NCBI GenBank assembly: GCA_023457355.1
Contig: JAEWLW010000040.1
Coordinates: forward strand, 26,871 to 90,870
From: Bacillota bacterium
Lineage (GTDB): Bacteria > Bacillota > Clostridia > Oscillospirales > Ruminococcaceae
Direction of reading: 5' to 3'
DNA length: 64,000 bases
In this document: positions 18,317 to 26,191 of the stretch, piece by piece
Position numbering within the stretch: position 1 is the stretch's first letter
How the letters are laid out: every line of letters begins with the position of its first letter
The notes under the pieces: model-generated
What the model was told of the DNA's origin: nothing
Database searches by the model: none
Seen by the model: the letters and a program-made list of their open reading frames with translations, nothing else
Translations under genes and position numbers: made by a program

Positions 18317-18355
18317 AGAATACGGGGCATATCATTCTGATATGCCCCGTATTCT
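18317..18355 (-). other. Perfect 18-bp intercistronic hairpin between dctP and dctQ
   Basis: Arms 18317-18334 and 18338-18355 are perfectly complementary with a 3-base loop. On the minus strand the hairpin comes 34 bp after the dctP stop codon and is followed by CAAAAGG, not a T-run, so it is not a standard terminator. Such stem-loops between a binding-protein gene and its permease genes commonly protect the upstream mRNA, giving more binding protein than permease. That role is inferred. Confidence 0.85.
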
Positions 18356-18389
18356 AGCGTCTACGGTACAAGCCCGACAGGCGGGGCAA

Positions 18390-19427
18390 TTAACCCAGCG
18401 CCTCTACTTTTTCAAAAAGATCCTTATCCCAGCTCTCGGAGATATCGCTTTCGAGGTATTTGGCAAGGACCTCATCGGCAAATGCATCGACATCGGCTTC
18501 GTAAACCTGAAGCCCCTCGCCCTTGAGGAAGTCGACAACTTCGCTTTCGGTTTTCAGGTTGGTTTCGTCGCAGACTTTACGGCCGGCTTCGACGCCTTCC
18601 ATAACCCAGCCTTGCTGCTCGGGGGTGAGGGAATCCCACTTGGCCTTATTGATGGTGGGCCATACCGAGTCGACGAGGTGATTGGTCAGCGAAATGGACT
18701 TCTGAACTTCGTAGAACTTAGCGTTCTTGACGGTGGGCAGGGGGTTATCCTGGCCGTCGACCGTGTTGGTGGAAAGTGCGAGATACAAATCGTTAAAGGG
18801 GATGGGGGTGGGGTTGGCGCCCATGGCGGTGCCAAGGAACACCCACGCGTCGGAGTTCGGCATTCTCAGGTTGATGCCGTTGAGGTCGGCGGGGGTTTTA
18901 ATGGCTTTATCCTGTCCGAGGGAAATCTGGCGGGTTCCCAGGTAGTAAGCGCCCAACGGCAGGATGTCCTGCTCGTCGGCGATTTTGGCGAACACTTCCT
19001 TGCCGATGTCGCCGTTGAGCACCTTGGTCATATGGTCATAGCTCTTGAAGATGTAGCCTGCGGTGAACATCGACAGCCACGGGCTGTTGGTGGTCAGCCA
19101 GGAAGCGCTGGAATAGATGATGTCGCAGTCACCGGCTATGAGTGCGGCAGTTTCGGTGTCCTGATTGAACAGCGTGCCGGAATCGTAGCACTCAACGGTG
19201 ATTTGACCGTTGGAAACCCTTTCGACGGTCTCTTTAAACACTTTTTGCGCCTGACCGTGTGCATCGGTCGGAACGGCCGCGATCGAGAAAATCAGGTTGA
19301 CGGGCTTCGCCTCAGGCGCAGCAGAGCTTGCAGGGGCGGAACTGGCGGGGGCAGAAGATGAAGCGCCGCCGCATGCGGTCAGCATAAGCATCATAACTGC
19401 CATAGTTACAGCAAACACCTTTTTCAT
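18390..19427 (-). CDS. dctP: TRAP transporter solute-binding lipoprotein (DctP)
   Basis: 345 residues. The signal peptide ends in a lipobox, MLTAC, followed by a Gly/Ser/Ala-rich spacer, so the protein is anchored outside the membrane by its cysteine. The mature part is DctP-like, with AHGQAQKVFKETVERVSNGQ, the family region LNGINLRMPNSDAWVFLG containing the carboxylate-binding arginine (Arg in LRMPNS), and NPTPIPFNDLYLALS. It captures the substrate, probably a sugar acid, for DctQM. AGGAGGA precedes the start. A perfect hairpin separates it from dctQ. Confidence 0.92.
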   Translation of the reverse strand: MKKVFAVTMAVMMLMLTACGGASSSAPASSAPASSAAPEAKPVNLIFSIAAVPTDAHGQAQKVFKETVERVSNGQITVECYDSGTLFNQDTETAALIAGDCDIIYSSASWLTTNSPWLSMFTAGYIFKSYDHMTKVLNGDIGKEVFAKIADEQDILPLGAYYLGTRQISLGQDKAIKTPADLNGINLRMPNSDAWVFLGTAMGANPTPIPFNDLYLALSTNTVDGQDNPLPTVKNAKFYEVQKSISLTNHLVDSVWPTINKAKWDSLTPEQQGWVMEGVEAGRKVCDETNLKTESEVVDFLKGEGLQVYEADVDAFADEVLAKYLESDISESWDKDLFEKVEALG

Positions 19428-19506
19428 TAATCGTTCCTCCTAAGTTTGTCTTTATTATCAACCCGCCTTAAATAGGACGGATTGCGACCATAGTAATTAT
19501 TACCGG

Positions 19507-20514
19507 TCAGGCCTTGTGCGACTCGCGCAGAACAAGCTCACAGGGCAAGGCAATCCGGCGGTTGTGGGTGTCCTTGCCTTCAAGCGTTTCCAGCATCAGG
19601 CGGGCGGCTTCACAGCCCATGTGATAAGGGTTCTGAAAGGTTGCCGTGACGGGCGAGGGGGTGATATTCATCCAGTCGTAATCATCAAAGCCGACGACCG
19701 AAACATCGTGCGGCACCGAGATATTGTGTTCCGAAAAATATTGTAAAAGCCCCATCAACAAGACATTATTCGCTGAAAAAACAGCATCTATTCCGCGCTT
19801 CAGAAGCGTCGCGGCAATCTCTTTGCCGGCCTGCATCGTATAAGGTAAATTGACAAAGACCAAATCTTCTTCTATTGGCAGAGCAGTTTCTCTCATGCCC
19901 TGCAGGTAACCGAGGTGACGGTCATAGGACGTGGAAAACTCAAAGTTGCCGCACAGAAATGCAATGCGCTTTCTGCCGCTTTGAGCCAGCAGGTGAACCG
20001 CCTTGCGGGCACCCTCCAGATTATCCGAATAGACGCTGGGCAGGCTGCAGTTTTCCACCCGGCGATCCACCAGAACAATCGGAATACCCAACGAGCGGAT
20101 TTCGGCCAGCGCGGAGACATCGCGGTCAAATGGAACCAGCAGAATGCCGTCCACCAGTCTTTTTTCCAACAGCTGCAGGTTGGCCAGGTGCTTTTCGCTC
20201 TCCTGCTCGGAGTAGGTGGCAACCATGAGGTCATACCCGTTGGCGTGCAGCTGTTCGCGCGCACCATTTAAAACATCAAAGAAGAAACAGTTTGTTGAGT
20301 TGTTGGGCTCGGTACTGGGAATGAGAAGCGCTATGATGTGAGAACGATTGGTTTTAAGCATTTGCGCCGCCAGATTGGGCTTATAGCCAATCTTTTTAAC
20401 CGCCTCTTCCACCAGCTGCTTGCTGTGTTGGGAAACGGCCCGGGTACCGTTGAGGGCGTGGGAGACCGTCGTAATAGAAAGACCGGTCATTTGGGCGATG
20501 GTTTTGATAGACAA
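19507..20514 (-). CDS. LacI-family transcriptional regulator of the sugar operon
   Basis: 335 residues. The N-terminal helix-turn-helix IAQMTGLSITTVSHALNG and hinge helix NLAAQMLKTNRS are typical, followed by a periplasmic-binding-protein-like sensor domain. The start appears to be TTG at 20514 (SIKTIAQM), preceded by AAGGAAGGGATGG. It is the first gene of the minus-strand cluster, 79 bp before dctP, and most likely controls the TRAP and catabolic genes. A pair of AAACGTTT palindromes lies in its own upstream region, suggesting autoregulation. The inducer is unknown. Confidence 0.9.
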   Translation of the reverse strand: MSIKTIAQMTGLSITTVSHALNGTRAVSQHSKQLVEEAVKKIGYKPNLAAQMLKTNRSHIIALLIPSTEPNNSTNCFFFDVLNGAREQLHANGYDLMVATYSEQESEKHLANLQLLEKRLVDGILLVPFDRDVSALAEIRSLGIPIVLVDRRVENCSLPSVYSDNLEGARKAVHLLAQSGRKRIAFLCGNFEFSTSYDRHLGYLQGMRETALPIEEDLVFVNLPYTMQAGKEIAATLLKRGIDAVFSANNVLLMGLLQYFSEHNISVPHDVSVVGFDDYDWMNITPSPVTATFQNPYHMGCEAARLMLETLEGKDTHNRRIALPCELVLRESHKA

Positions 20515-20544
20515 GAATAACCATCCCTTCCTTATATTTGCACC

Positions 20545-20566
20545 AAACGTTTTCGCGCAAACGTTT
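20545..20566. promoter_or_regulatory. Tandem LacI-type operator upstream of the lacI gene
   Basis: Two copies of the palindrome AAACGTTT (20545-20552 and 20559-20566), spaced 14 bp centre to centre, lie 31 bp upstream of the regulator's start codon. A central CG within an A/T palindrome is characteristic of LacI-family operators. I do not see the same palindrome in the 79 bp in front of dctP. Confidence 0.65.
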
Positions 20567-20570
20567 TACA

Positions 20571-20865
20571 TGCTTAGAATAACATCAGAGGAAACAGGCT
20601 GTCAATACACTGGCGTAACAGAAATATTATGTACATTATAGTGATGTTGCTCATACGCGGAAGTGATTTTTACATTAAAATTGGTATATTGATTATCTTG
20701 ACGTGGAAATGATGCGAAAATATCACCATATATGCAAGAAGAATTGTAAAATTAAAAAAACGATTTAAATTTTGTTTAAACGGAGGATTTTCATAGGGCG
20801 TTCCTGTGAATTATGCCTGAGCAGAGAGAATAATGGCCTGCCGCATGTAATCAAAAGGCCCGTTA
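20571..20865. other. Non-coding AT-rich spacer
   Basis: Nearly 300 bp upstream of the lacI operators, AT-rich to about 20780. It should contain the promoter of the lacI-TRAP operon on the minus strand, but I find no hexamer pair good enough to name. Short open frames in both directions here have no family resemblance or convincing ribosome site. Confidence 0.4.
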
Positions 20866-21472
20866 ACTGCTCCAGATTAAATCGGCGCAAAAGATTTGCG
20901 CGCTGTTTTTTGTCAGTCGAGGAAGAGGATGCCGGTGGGTTGACGCCACCAAAGGCCATAACGATGAATGGCGAAAAATAGCTGTAAGGTTCAGGCTGTC
21001 AATAAAGCGACAGGGGCTTGGCATTTTGCATAAAATAAATGCCGCTTATCGCGACATGGGAGAACCCTTGTCGAGGGTTCTCCCCGCAAAAACAGTCCAG
21101 CAGACTGTTTTTGCGCCCGCTCCTGCGCTTCTTACAGAATAAGGGCTTTGGGATGCTGCCCGGACCGCGCGCATAGCATATAGGTGCGCACGCGGCAGCT
21201 TGGCTACGCTTATCACAACGGGCGGCATAAATGCCCGCTGTGACTCCACCAAGACCCCGTGCGCTTTTGATTACGACAGTATGGGACGCGTTATGCGTTT
21301 TGACGCATAACAAGCACAGCGCAGCGGGGCTTATTTTCAATTAAGCGCTTAAGCGCCTGATGAAAATGCGGACCCAAAAGCGCGACCAAAACTTTTAGGC
21401 TATGCCCATTTTTCTTTGAATTTTTCGACAAGCTGAGCTGTAAAGCTGTTGTCGTTTTTAATCTGGAGCAGT
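20866..21472. repeat. 607-bp segment bounded by 16-bp perfect inverted repeats
   Basis: ACTGCTCCAGATTAAA at 20866-20881 recurs as its exact complement at 21457-21472. The segment encloses the family 2 element (20991-21436), so it looks like a nested or composite insertion. There is no transposase gene within it. Confidence 0.7.
20991..21436. repeat. Inverted-repeat-ended element, family 2, copy 1
   Basis: 446 bp. The left end TCAGGCTGTCAATAAAG and the complement of the right end, TCAGCTTGTCGAAAAA, form imperfect terminal inverted repeats. A ~240-bp core (21026-21269) is closely similar to 49210-49447. The core holds two hairpins, GAGAACCCT/AGGGTTCTC (21060-21082) and AAAAACAGTC/GACTGTTTTT (21089-21113). 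The flanks between core and ends differ from copy 2. Minus-strand open frames across the core are not kept in frame between the two copies, so I regard it as non-coding. Confidence 0.82.
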
Positions 21473-21482
21473 ATTAGGCAAG

Positions 21483-21520
21483 GAAAAAGTGAAGCCGGCG
21501 CTTAAATTAGCGCCGGCTTC
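21483..21520 (-). terminator. Terminator of the secreted-protein gene
   Basis: Perfect 12-bp GC-rich arms (21491-21502 and 21509-21520) with a 6-base loop, followed on the minus strand by five T. It lies 34 bp after the stop codon of the gene at 21555. Confidence 0.9.
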
Positions 21521-21554
21521 ATTAAACGAATACCGTTAAAAAACAACTGCGTTA

Positions 21555-22985
21555 TTAATAGTATTTTTGCCTGGAGCGATTAAAGCTGATTAGCCCGCAG
21601 ATCAACAGGCCTATTACTGAGAGCGCGACGCCAATGCTGCATACGATCATGGCCAGTTTGCGATAATCCGGCGAGGCGGCATTTGTGTCGCTGTTGGCAG
21701 GCGGTGCGGCCATGGAGGGCTCGGCCAGATTGTTTGCCGCCTTTTTAGTGGTGCCGATTATGGTCGGGCTGTCATCCTCCGCCTGCTGTTTATCACCCTG
21801 CTGTGAAGAAGGGGCGCTGGACGGATTGACAGAAGCGGCATCGTTCGCAACAGCCGGCGCGGTTGAAACCGTATTTTGGACAGCGGCAGGTTTTGGAGCA
21901 GCTTGTGTCCCGTAGGCGATGTCATCAAAACCAAAACCGCCTGTACCGGGATTATAGTTGGTCTGGGTGTCGTTATCATAAATAACGGCGGTATCCTCAT
22001 CGCTGTTGTCGGTCCTTGGATCCGGAATATTCAGCTTTCTATCCGAGATGACATAGCGTCCAAGTGTTCTGGTGCGGATAACAAAGGTGTCGTCATAGGA
22101 GTCGTAGGATGCATTAACCTTTTTAAGCGTGTCATCGTCCTGTACCTCATAGACATAGTTGTCGCGGTCAGCATAGAGGTAGAGGTAACCAATTCTGTTA
22201 AAAGCGGCACCATTGCCGTTGAAAAAATCCAGGTTGGCATTCGGGTATTGATCCGCAATATCATCGTCGTAATCGGTGTCCATGCCGAGCACGATTTTTT
22301 TCTGGTTGTTGGTGTTCACAACGAAATAGCTGTATGAATCGGCTTCAAAATCAAAGGTTTCGTCATCGTACTCGTCAAAATCCTCTTCGGGAATAAACAG
22401 CGCGGGGATAATTGGGATAACGTTGGCGTCTTCCGGCGCGTTGTAACCCACCTCAAAACTGACATCCAGAAAAACGTCTTCATAGTCAAAGCGGTATTCA
22501 CTGTCGCCGCTGCTCTTTCTCATTTCCACGGTGCCGTACACATCGTGGGTGGCCGTGGTCGTCGAGGATCGCGTCTTGGTGGTGATGGACAGAAAATAAC
22601 AGTAATTTGAAGCGGAAAGGTCAATGCCGCTGCCGAGGCTTCCGGTGAAGCGTTTTTTAACAACTGCAAGCTTATCGATATAAGAGGAGCCCTCTTCCCA
22701 GTCGGTTTTAATTTTGATGCTCTTGGTGGCGGTGCTTTGATAGACGCCGACAAGATTGCCGCTGCCGGAATCAGAAAGCAGCGGGTAATAGATGGTTTCG
22801 CCGTAAGGCACCGAATCGTCGTCGGCAGGTGCATCAAAATCGACATAACGGTCATCCTCGTCCAGCAGGTAGCCGTGCTCATAAATTTCGGTGACGGGAT
22901 AAACGTCGTCGTCGTCGGCCAGAACGCCAACGGAAGTTGTAAAAAGCAACAAACAGGCAAAAATGAACGCAAATGTGCGTTTCAA
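21555..22985 (-). CDS. Secreted, membrane-anchored acidic protein of unknown function
   Basis: 476 residues with no family I recognise. Visible parts are a signal peptide (1-~23, ending near GVLADDDD), an acidic beta-rich region rich in Asp, Tyr and Ser to about residue 330, a low-complexity Ala/Pro/Ser/Gln linker (~350-440), a single transmembrane helix (LAMIVCSIGVALSVIGLLIC) and a short basic tail ending RSRQKYY. It is therefore exposed outside and held by a C-terminal anchor. No LPxTG motif is seen. The start is TTG at 22985, set by AAAAGGAGGGG. It is monocistronic, with its own promoter and terminator. The Asp clusters could bind calcium, which is a guess. Confidence 0.8.
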   Translation of the reverse strand: MKRTFAFIFACLLLFTTSVGVLADDDDVYPVTEIYEHGYLLDEDDRYVDFDAPADDDSVPYGETIYYPLLSDSGSGNLVGVYQSTATKSIKIKTDWEEGSSYIDKLAVVKKRFTGSLGSGIDLSASNYCYFLSITTKTRSSTTTATHDVYGTVEMRKSSGDSEYRFDYEDVFLDVSFEVGYNAPEDANVIPIIPALFIPEEDFDEYDDETFDFEADSYSYFVVNTNNQKKIVLGMDTDYDDDIADQYPNANLDFFNGNGAAFNRIGYLYLYADRDNYVYEVQDDDTLKKVNASYDSYDDTFVIRTRTLGRYVISDRKLNIPDPRTDNSDEDTAVIYDNDTQTNYNPGTGGFGFDDIAYGTQAAPKPAAVQNTVSTAPAVANDAASVNPSSAPSSQQGDKQQAEDDSPTIIGTTKKAANNLAEPSMAAPPANSDTNAASPDYRKLAMIVCSIGVALSVIGLLICGLISFNRSRQKYY

Positions 22986-23002
22986 AGCGATCCCCTCCTT
23001 TT

Positions 23003-23044
23003 GGTTAGTTTAACCATTATAACATAAAAAATGTTATCTAACAA
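23003..23044 (-). promoter_or_regulatory. Promoter of the secreted-protein gene with embedded palindromes
   Basis: On the minus strand TTGTTA (23039-23044) and TATAAT (23016-23021) are 17 bases apart. The spacer contains ATAACAT-AAAAA-ATGTTAT (23019-23037), a perfect 7-bp palindrome overlapping the -10, and just downstream lies GGTTA-GTT-TAACC (23003-23015). The positions fit repressor binding sites, which suggests the gene is regulated. Confidence 0.7.
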
Positions 23045-23211
23045 CCTTTGCCAAGATGAAAAAACTGTGAAAATACCGGAATACGGCAAAAAGAATGCTT
23101 GATTGTAAAACGATTTTCAACTCATGAAGCTATTGTGTCAAAATGCACAACGACTTGTAGCCGCGCGGCGGCGGCCACAATATTTTGTGGTCGGATGTAA
23201 AGAGAAAACCC

Positions 23212-23240
23212 TTGACAGAGGTGTTCTTATTCGCTATAAT
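23212..23240 (+). promoter_or_regulatory. Sigma-A promoter of the ylxM-ffh operon
   Basis: TTGACA (23212-23217) and TATAAT (23235-23240) at 17-base spacing, a full consensus promoter 44 bp upstream of the ylxM start. Confidence 0.92.
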
Positions 23241-23283
23241 CATGAAGTACCAAATTGTTGTTGTGGAAAGGAAGCGCTGTTTG

Positions 23284-23649
23284 ATGGCGAAAGATCTGAG
23301 TATTTCAATGCTTTATGATTTTTATGGCGACTTGCTTACTGAAAAGCAGCAGGAGGTCATCGAACTTTATTACAATGAAGATTTGTCGCTTTCAGAAATT
23401 GCTTCGCACAGCGGCATTACAAGGCAGGGTGTGCGCGATTCAATAAAGCGCGCCGAATTTCAGCTTGCGGAATTTGAAGAACAGCTTGGCCTTGCAAACC
23501 GCTTTGCACAAATAAAAGATACCCTTGATGATATATTAAAAAACGCTTTTGAAATAGAGCAGATCAATTCCCGGCTTTATAATTCAAAAGATATCACCAC
23601 CCGTGTCGGCAAAATTACCAGGCTGGCGCGCCATGTGGCGGAACTGTAA
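23284..23649 (+). CDS. ylxM: YlxM-like putative DNA-binding/SRP-associated protein
   Basis: 121 residues from the ATG at 23284 (GGAAAGGAAG upstream). The core is a sigma-70 region-4-like helix-turn-helix: LTEKQQEVIELYYNEDLSLS and EIASHSGITRQGVRDSIKRA. This is the YlxM family (UPF0122), always found just before ffh and linked to SRP function. The C-terminal ~30 residues, with TTRVGKITRLARHVAEL, look like an extension. The position 17 bp before ffh confirms the assignment. Confidence 0.9.
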   Translation: MAKDLSISMLYDFYGDLLTEKQQEVIELYYNEDLSLSEIASHSGITRQGVRDSIKRAEFQLAEFEEQLGLANRFAQIKDTLDDILKNAFEIEQINSRLYNSKDITTRVGKITRLARHVAEL

Positions 23650-23666
23650 CAAAATGGAGGAATGGC

Positions 23667-24995
23667 ATGGCTTTCGAAGGACTTTCCGATAAGCTTAATT
23701 CCGTTTTTAAACGGCTGAGATCCCGCGGCAAGCTTAAGGAATCGGATATCAAAGAGGTTATGCGCGAGGTGCGTCTGGCACTGCTGGAGGCCGACGTCAA
23801 TTACAAGGTGGCAAAGGATTTTGTTGCCGCCGTTTCTGAAAAGGCTGTCGGCGCTGAAGTTTTTGAAAGCCTGACCCCCGCGCAGCAGGTTGTTAAAATT
23901 GTCAACGAAGAGTTGACGACCCTGATGGGTACTGAGAGCGTCAGAATTCGTTTTTCAAGCAAGCTGCCTACCATCATCATGATGTGCGGTTTACAGGGCT
24001 CCGGCAAAACAACCCACTGCGCCAAGCTGGCGAAGCATTTTAAGGCGCAGGGCAAACGGCCGCTGCTCGTGGCCTGTGACGTTTACCGCCCCGCGGCCAT
24101 CAAGCAGCTTCAGGTGGTTGGCGAACAGGTTAACGCGCCCGTTTTTGAAATGGGGCGGGGCGACCCGGTACAGATTGCCAAAAAGGCGATTCTGCGGGCC
24201 AGAGATCATGGCGACGACATTGTCATTTTAGATACCGCCGGCCGTCTGCATATCGACGAGGCGCTGATGGGTGAGCTTTCCAATATCAAGGAAGCGGTTG
24301 GCCCGCACGAAATTCTGCTGGTGGTCGATGCCATGACCGGCCAGGACGCCGTCAACGTCGCCAAGACGTTTGACGAGCGGTTGGGCATCGACGGCGTCAT
24401 TTTAACCAAGTGCGACGGCGATACCCGGGGCGGCGCGGCGCTTTCCGTCCGCGCAGTTACCGGCAAGCCGATTAAATTTGTCGGCATGGGCGAACGGCTT
24501 GACCAGCTGGAGCCCTTTTATCCGGACCGCATGGCCTCCCGTATTCTGGGCATGGGCGACGTGGTCACCCTCATCGAAAAGGCGCAGAGCACCGTCGATG
24601 ATAAAAAGGCGCAGCAGCTGGCGCAAAAGCTTAAAAAGAACAGTTTTACCCTCACCGACCTTTTGGACCAGATGAAACAGATACAGGGCATGGGGCCGTT
24701 GGGTCAGGTGCTCGGCATGATTCCGGGCGTTAAGGTTAACGATGAGGACGCCCAGCGCGGCGAGAAGGAAATGAAGAAGATGGAAGCCATCATCTTTTCA
24801 ATGACGCCGGCCGAGCGTGAAAAGCCCTCGGTTATCGACCCCAGGCGCAAACGCCGCATCGCGGCCGGCAGCGGCACCCGCGTTGAGGACGTCAACCGCA
24901 TTCTGCGCCAGTTTGAGCAGATGCAGAAGATGATGAAGCAGCTTAAAAACACCAAGGGCCGCGGAATGTTCGGCAGAGCGGGTCTGCCGTTTTAA
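23667..24995 (+). CDS. ffh: Signal recognition particle protein Ffh
   Basis: 442 residues with full NG and M domains. GTPase motifs are GLQGSGKTTHCAKLA (G1), DVYRPAAIKQL, DTAGRL (G3), TKCDGDTRGGAALS (G4) and GMGERLDQLEPF. The M domain ends in the methionine-rich segment QFEQMQKMMKQLKN, which binds 4.5S RNA and signal peptides. With FtsY it directs ribosomes making membrane and secreted proteins to the translocon. GGAGGAATGGC precedes the ATG. Neighbours ylxM and rpsP are the standard Firmicutes order. Confidence 0.97.
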   Translation: MAFEGLSDKLNSVFKRLRSRGKLKESDIKEVMREVRLALLEADVNYKVAKDFVAAVSEKAVGAEVFESLTPAQQVVKIVNEELTTLMGTESVRIRFSSKLPTIIMMCGLQGSGKTTHCAKLAKHFKAQGKRPLLVACDVYRPAAIKQLQVVGEQVNAPVFEMGRGDPVQIAKKAILRARDHGDDIVILDTAGRLHIDEALMGELSNIKEAVGPHEILLVVDAMTGQDAVNVAKTFDERLGIDGVILTKCDGDTRGGAALSVRAVTGKPIKFVGMGERLDQLEPFYPDRMASRILGMGDVVTLIEKAQSTVDDKKAQQLAQKLKKNSFTLTDLLDQMKQIQGMGPLGQVLGMIPGVKVNDEDAQRGEKEMKKMEAIIFSMTPAEREKPSVIDPRRKRRIAAGSGTRVEDVNRILRQFEQMQKMMKQLKNTKGRGMFGRAGLPF

Positions 24996-25071
24996 GGGCA
25001 GGGCAGCAAAGGTTTTTCCCCAATATGTTGGGTAAAAATAAATCTATACAAAAAACCAGGAGGTGACAGGT

Positions 25072-25314
25072 TTGGCTGTTAAAATAAGACTTCGCCGTAT
25101 GGGTGCTAAGAAGGCCCCTTTCTACAGAATCGTTGTTGCGGATTCCAGATATCCCAGAGATGGAAGATTCATCGAGGAACTGGGTTATTATGATCCCACC
25201 AAGGAGCCCTCGGTTATTCAGATCGACGCCGAGAAGGCAAAGAAGTGGATCGCCAATGGTGCTCAGCCCACCGATACGGTGCGTGCGATCCTGAAGAAGA
25301 ACGACGTGCTTTAA
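25072..25314 (+). CDS. rpsP: 30S ribosomal protein S16
   Basis: 80 residues when started at TTG 25072, where the protein begins AVKIRLRRMGAKKAPFYR like other S16 proteins. The AGGAGG at 25058-25063 is at the right distance for that TTG; a GTG at 25063 in the same frame overlaps the ribosome site and is unlikely. Further S16 features are VVADSRYPRDGRFIEELGYY and WIANGAQPTDTVRAILKK. It is needed for assembly of the 30S subunit. It lies 76 bp after ffh and 15 bp before the khpA start. Confidence 0.95.
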   Translation: MAVKIRLRRMGAKKAPFYRIVVADSRYPRDGRFIEELGYYDPTKEPSVIQIDAEKAKKWIANGAQPTDTVRAILKKNDVL

Positions 25315-25329
25315 TCAATGGAGGGCAGG

Positions 25330-25563
25330 ATGGAACAGTTAATCAGCGTTATTGCCAAAGGACTTGTCGATGACAAGGATGCGGTGACCGTCACTGCCGA
25401 TGCGCCCGCCGAAGACGGTACGGTAGTTTATCACCTGCATGTCGGGGCGGAGGATATGGGACGCGTAATCGGCAAGCAGGGGCGTATCGCCAAGGCGATC
25501 CGCACCGTGGTTCGCTCCGCTTGCGGCAGAACCGGTGAGAAGGCCGTTGTCGAAATCGACTAA
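25330..25563 (+). CDS. khpA: KH-domain RNA-binding protein KhpA
   Basis: 77 residues from ATG 25330 (GGAGG five bases upstream; an in-frame ATG at 25318 is the alternative). It is a single KH domain with the GxxG loop in RVIGKQGRIAKAIRTVVRS. KhpA pairs with KhpB/EloR and binds many RNAs, affecting cell elongation and division in Firmicutes. The rpsP-khpA-rimM order is conserved. A strong hairpin follows within 22 bp of the stop codon. Confidence 0.93.
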   Translation: MEQLISVIAKGLVDDKDAVTVTADAPAEDGTVVYHLHVGAEDMGRVIGKQGRIAKAIRTVVRSACGRTGEKAVVEID

Positions 25564-25584
25564 GTTCTTCCGGTTTTAAAAATG

Positions 25585-25634
25585 AAAAGGGAGTGTCTCC
25601 AAATGCATCCCATGCATTTAGGGGCACTCCTTTT
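25585..25634 (+). terminator. Hairpin terminator/attenuator between khpA and rimM
   Basis: A nearly self-complementary 50-bp segment: AAAAGGGAGTG pairs with CACTCCTTTT across an inner AAATGCAT/ATGCATTT stem. It ends in TTTT, so it can act as an intrinsic terminator. Its place inside the ffh-trmD operon, 41 bp before rimM, suggests partial termination that lowers rimM-trmD relative to rpsP. Confidence 0.75.
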
Positions 25635-25675
25635 AACCATCCGCCAAAAACAGCAGTCTGTTGAGGAGAAAAGAG

Positions 25676-26191
25676 ATGAAAAAACAATATCTTGAATGCG
25701 GCAAGATTGTCACCACGCACGGCGTTCTTGGAGAGATTAAAGTGCAGCCCTGGTGCGACGCACCGGAAGAACTGACGGGTGTTGCGACGCTCTATTTTGA
25801 CGAAGGTAAAACGCCGTTGACAGTACAGCGTGGCCGTGTTCATAAAAATATGGCGCTTTTAAAGCTAAAAGGCATAGACAACATCGAACAGGCACAGATG
25901 TTGCGCGGCAAGGTGCTGTGGGCGCATCGCGAGGATATTCCCCTTGGGGAAGGCGAGCATTTTATTCAGGACCTGATTGGTTTGACAGTGGTGGATGCCG
26001 ACGATGGCCACCCCTACGGCACGCTTTCGGATGTCAGTGAGACAGGGGCAAACGATGTTTATCACATCACCTTTCCGGACGGCAGCATCCGGCTGGCGCC
26101 GGTCATACCGCAGGTTATCATCGCCACCGATATTGACGGCGGGGTCATGCGCATCCGTCCGCTCAAGGGGTTGTTTGATGATGAAGATTGA
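25676..26191 (+). CDS. rimM: Ribosome maturation factor RimM
   Basis: 171 residues starting at ATG 25676 behind GAGGAG. The N-terminal RimM domain shows ECGKIVTTHGVLGEIKVQPW and the C-terminal PRC-barrel domain DLIGLTVVDADDG with a late LAPVIPQVI. RimM binds S19 and helps the 3' domain of 16S rRNA fold. Its stop codon lies 14 bases inside trmD, so the two are translationally coupled. Confidence 0.95.
   Translation: MKKQYLECGKIVTTHGVLGEIKVQPWCDAPEELTGVATLYFDEGKTPLTVQRGRVHKNMALLKLKGIDNIEQAQMLRGKVLWAHREDIPLGEGEHFIQDLIGLTVVDADDGHPYGTLSDVSETGANDVYHITFPDGSIRLAPVIPQVIIATDIDGGVMRIRPLKGLFDDED

Noticed and set aside
18342..19361. 339-codon plus-strand open frame
   Set aside because: Antisense to dctP, which has a signal peptide, lipobox and DctP motifs.
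20999..21340. Small minus-strand frames in the family 2 repeats (also 49016-49431), with similar peptides such as GFSHVAISGI
   Set aside because: The two copies use different frames because of indels, there is no ribosome site, and the conserved feature is the hairpin structure, not the peptide.
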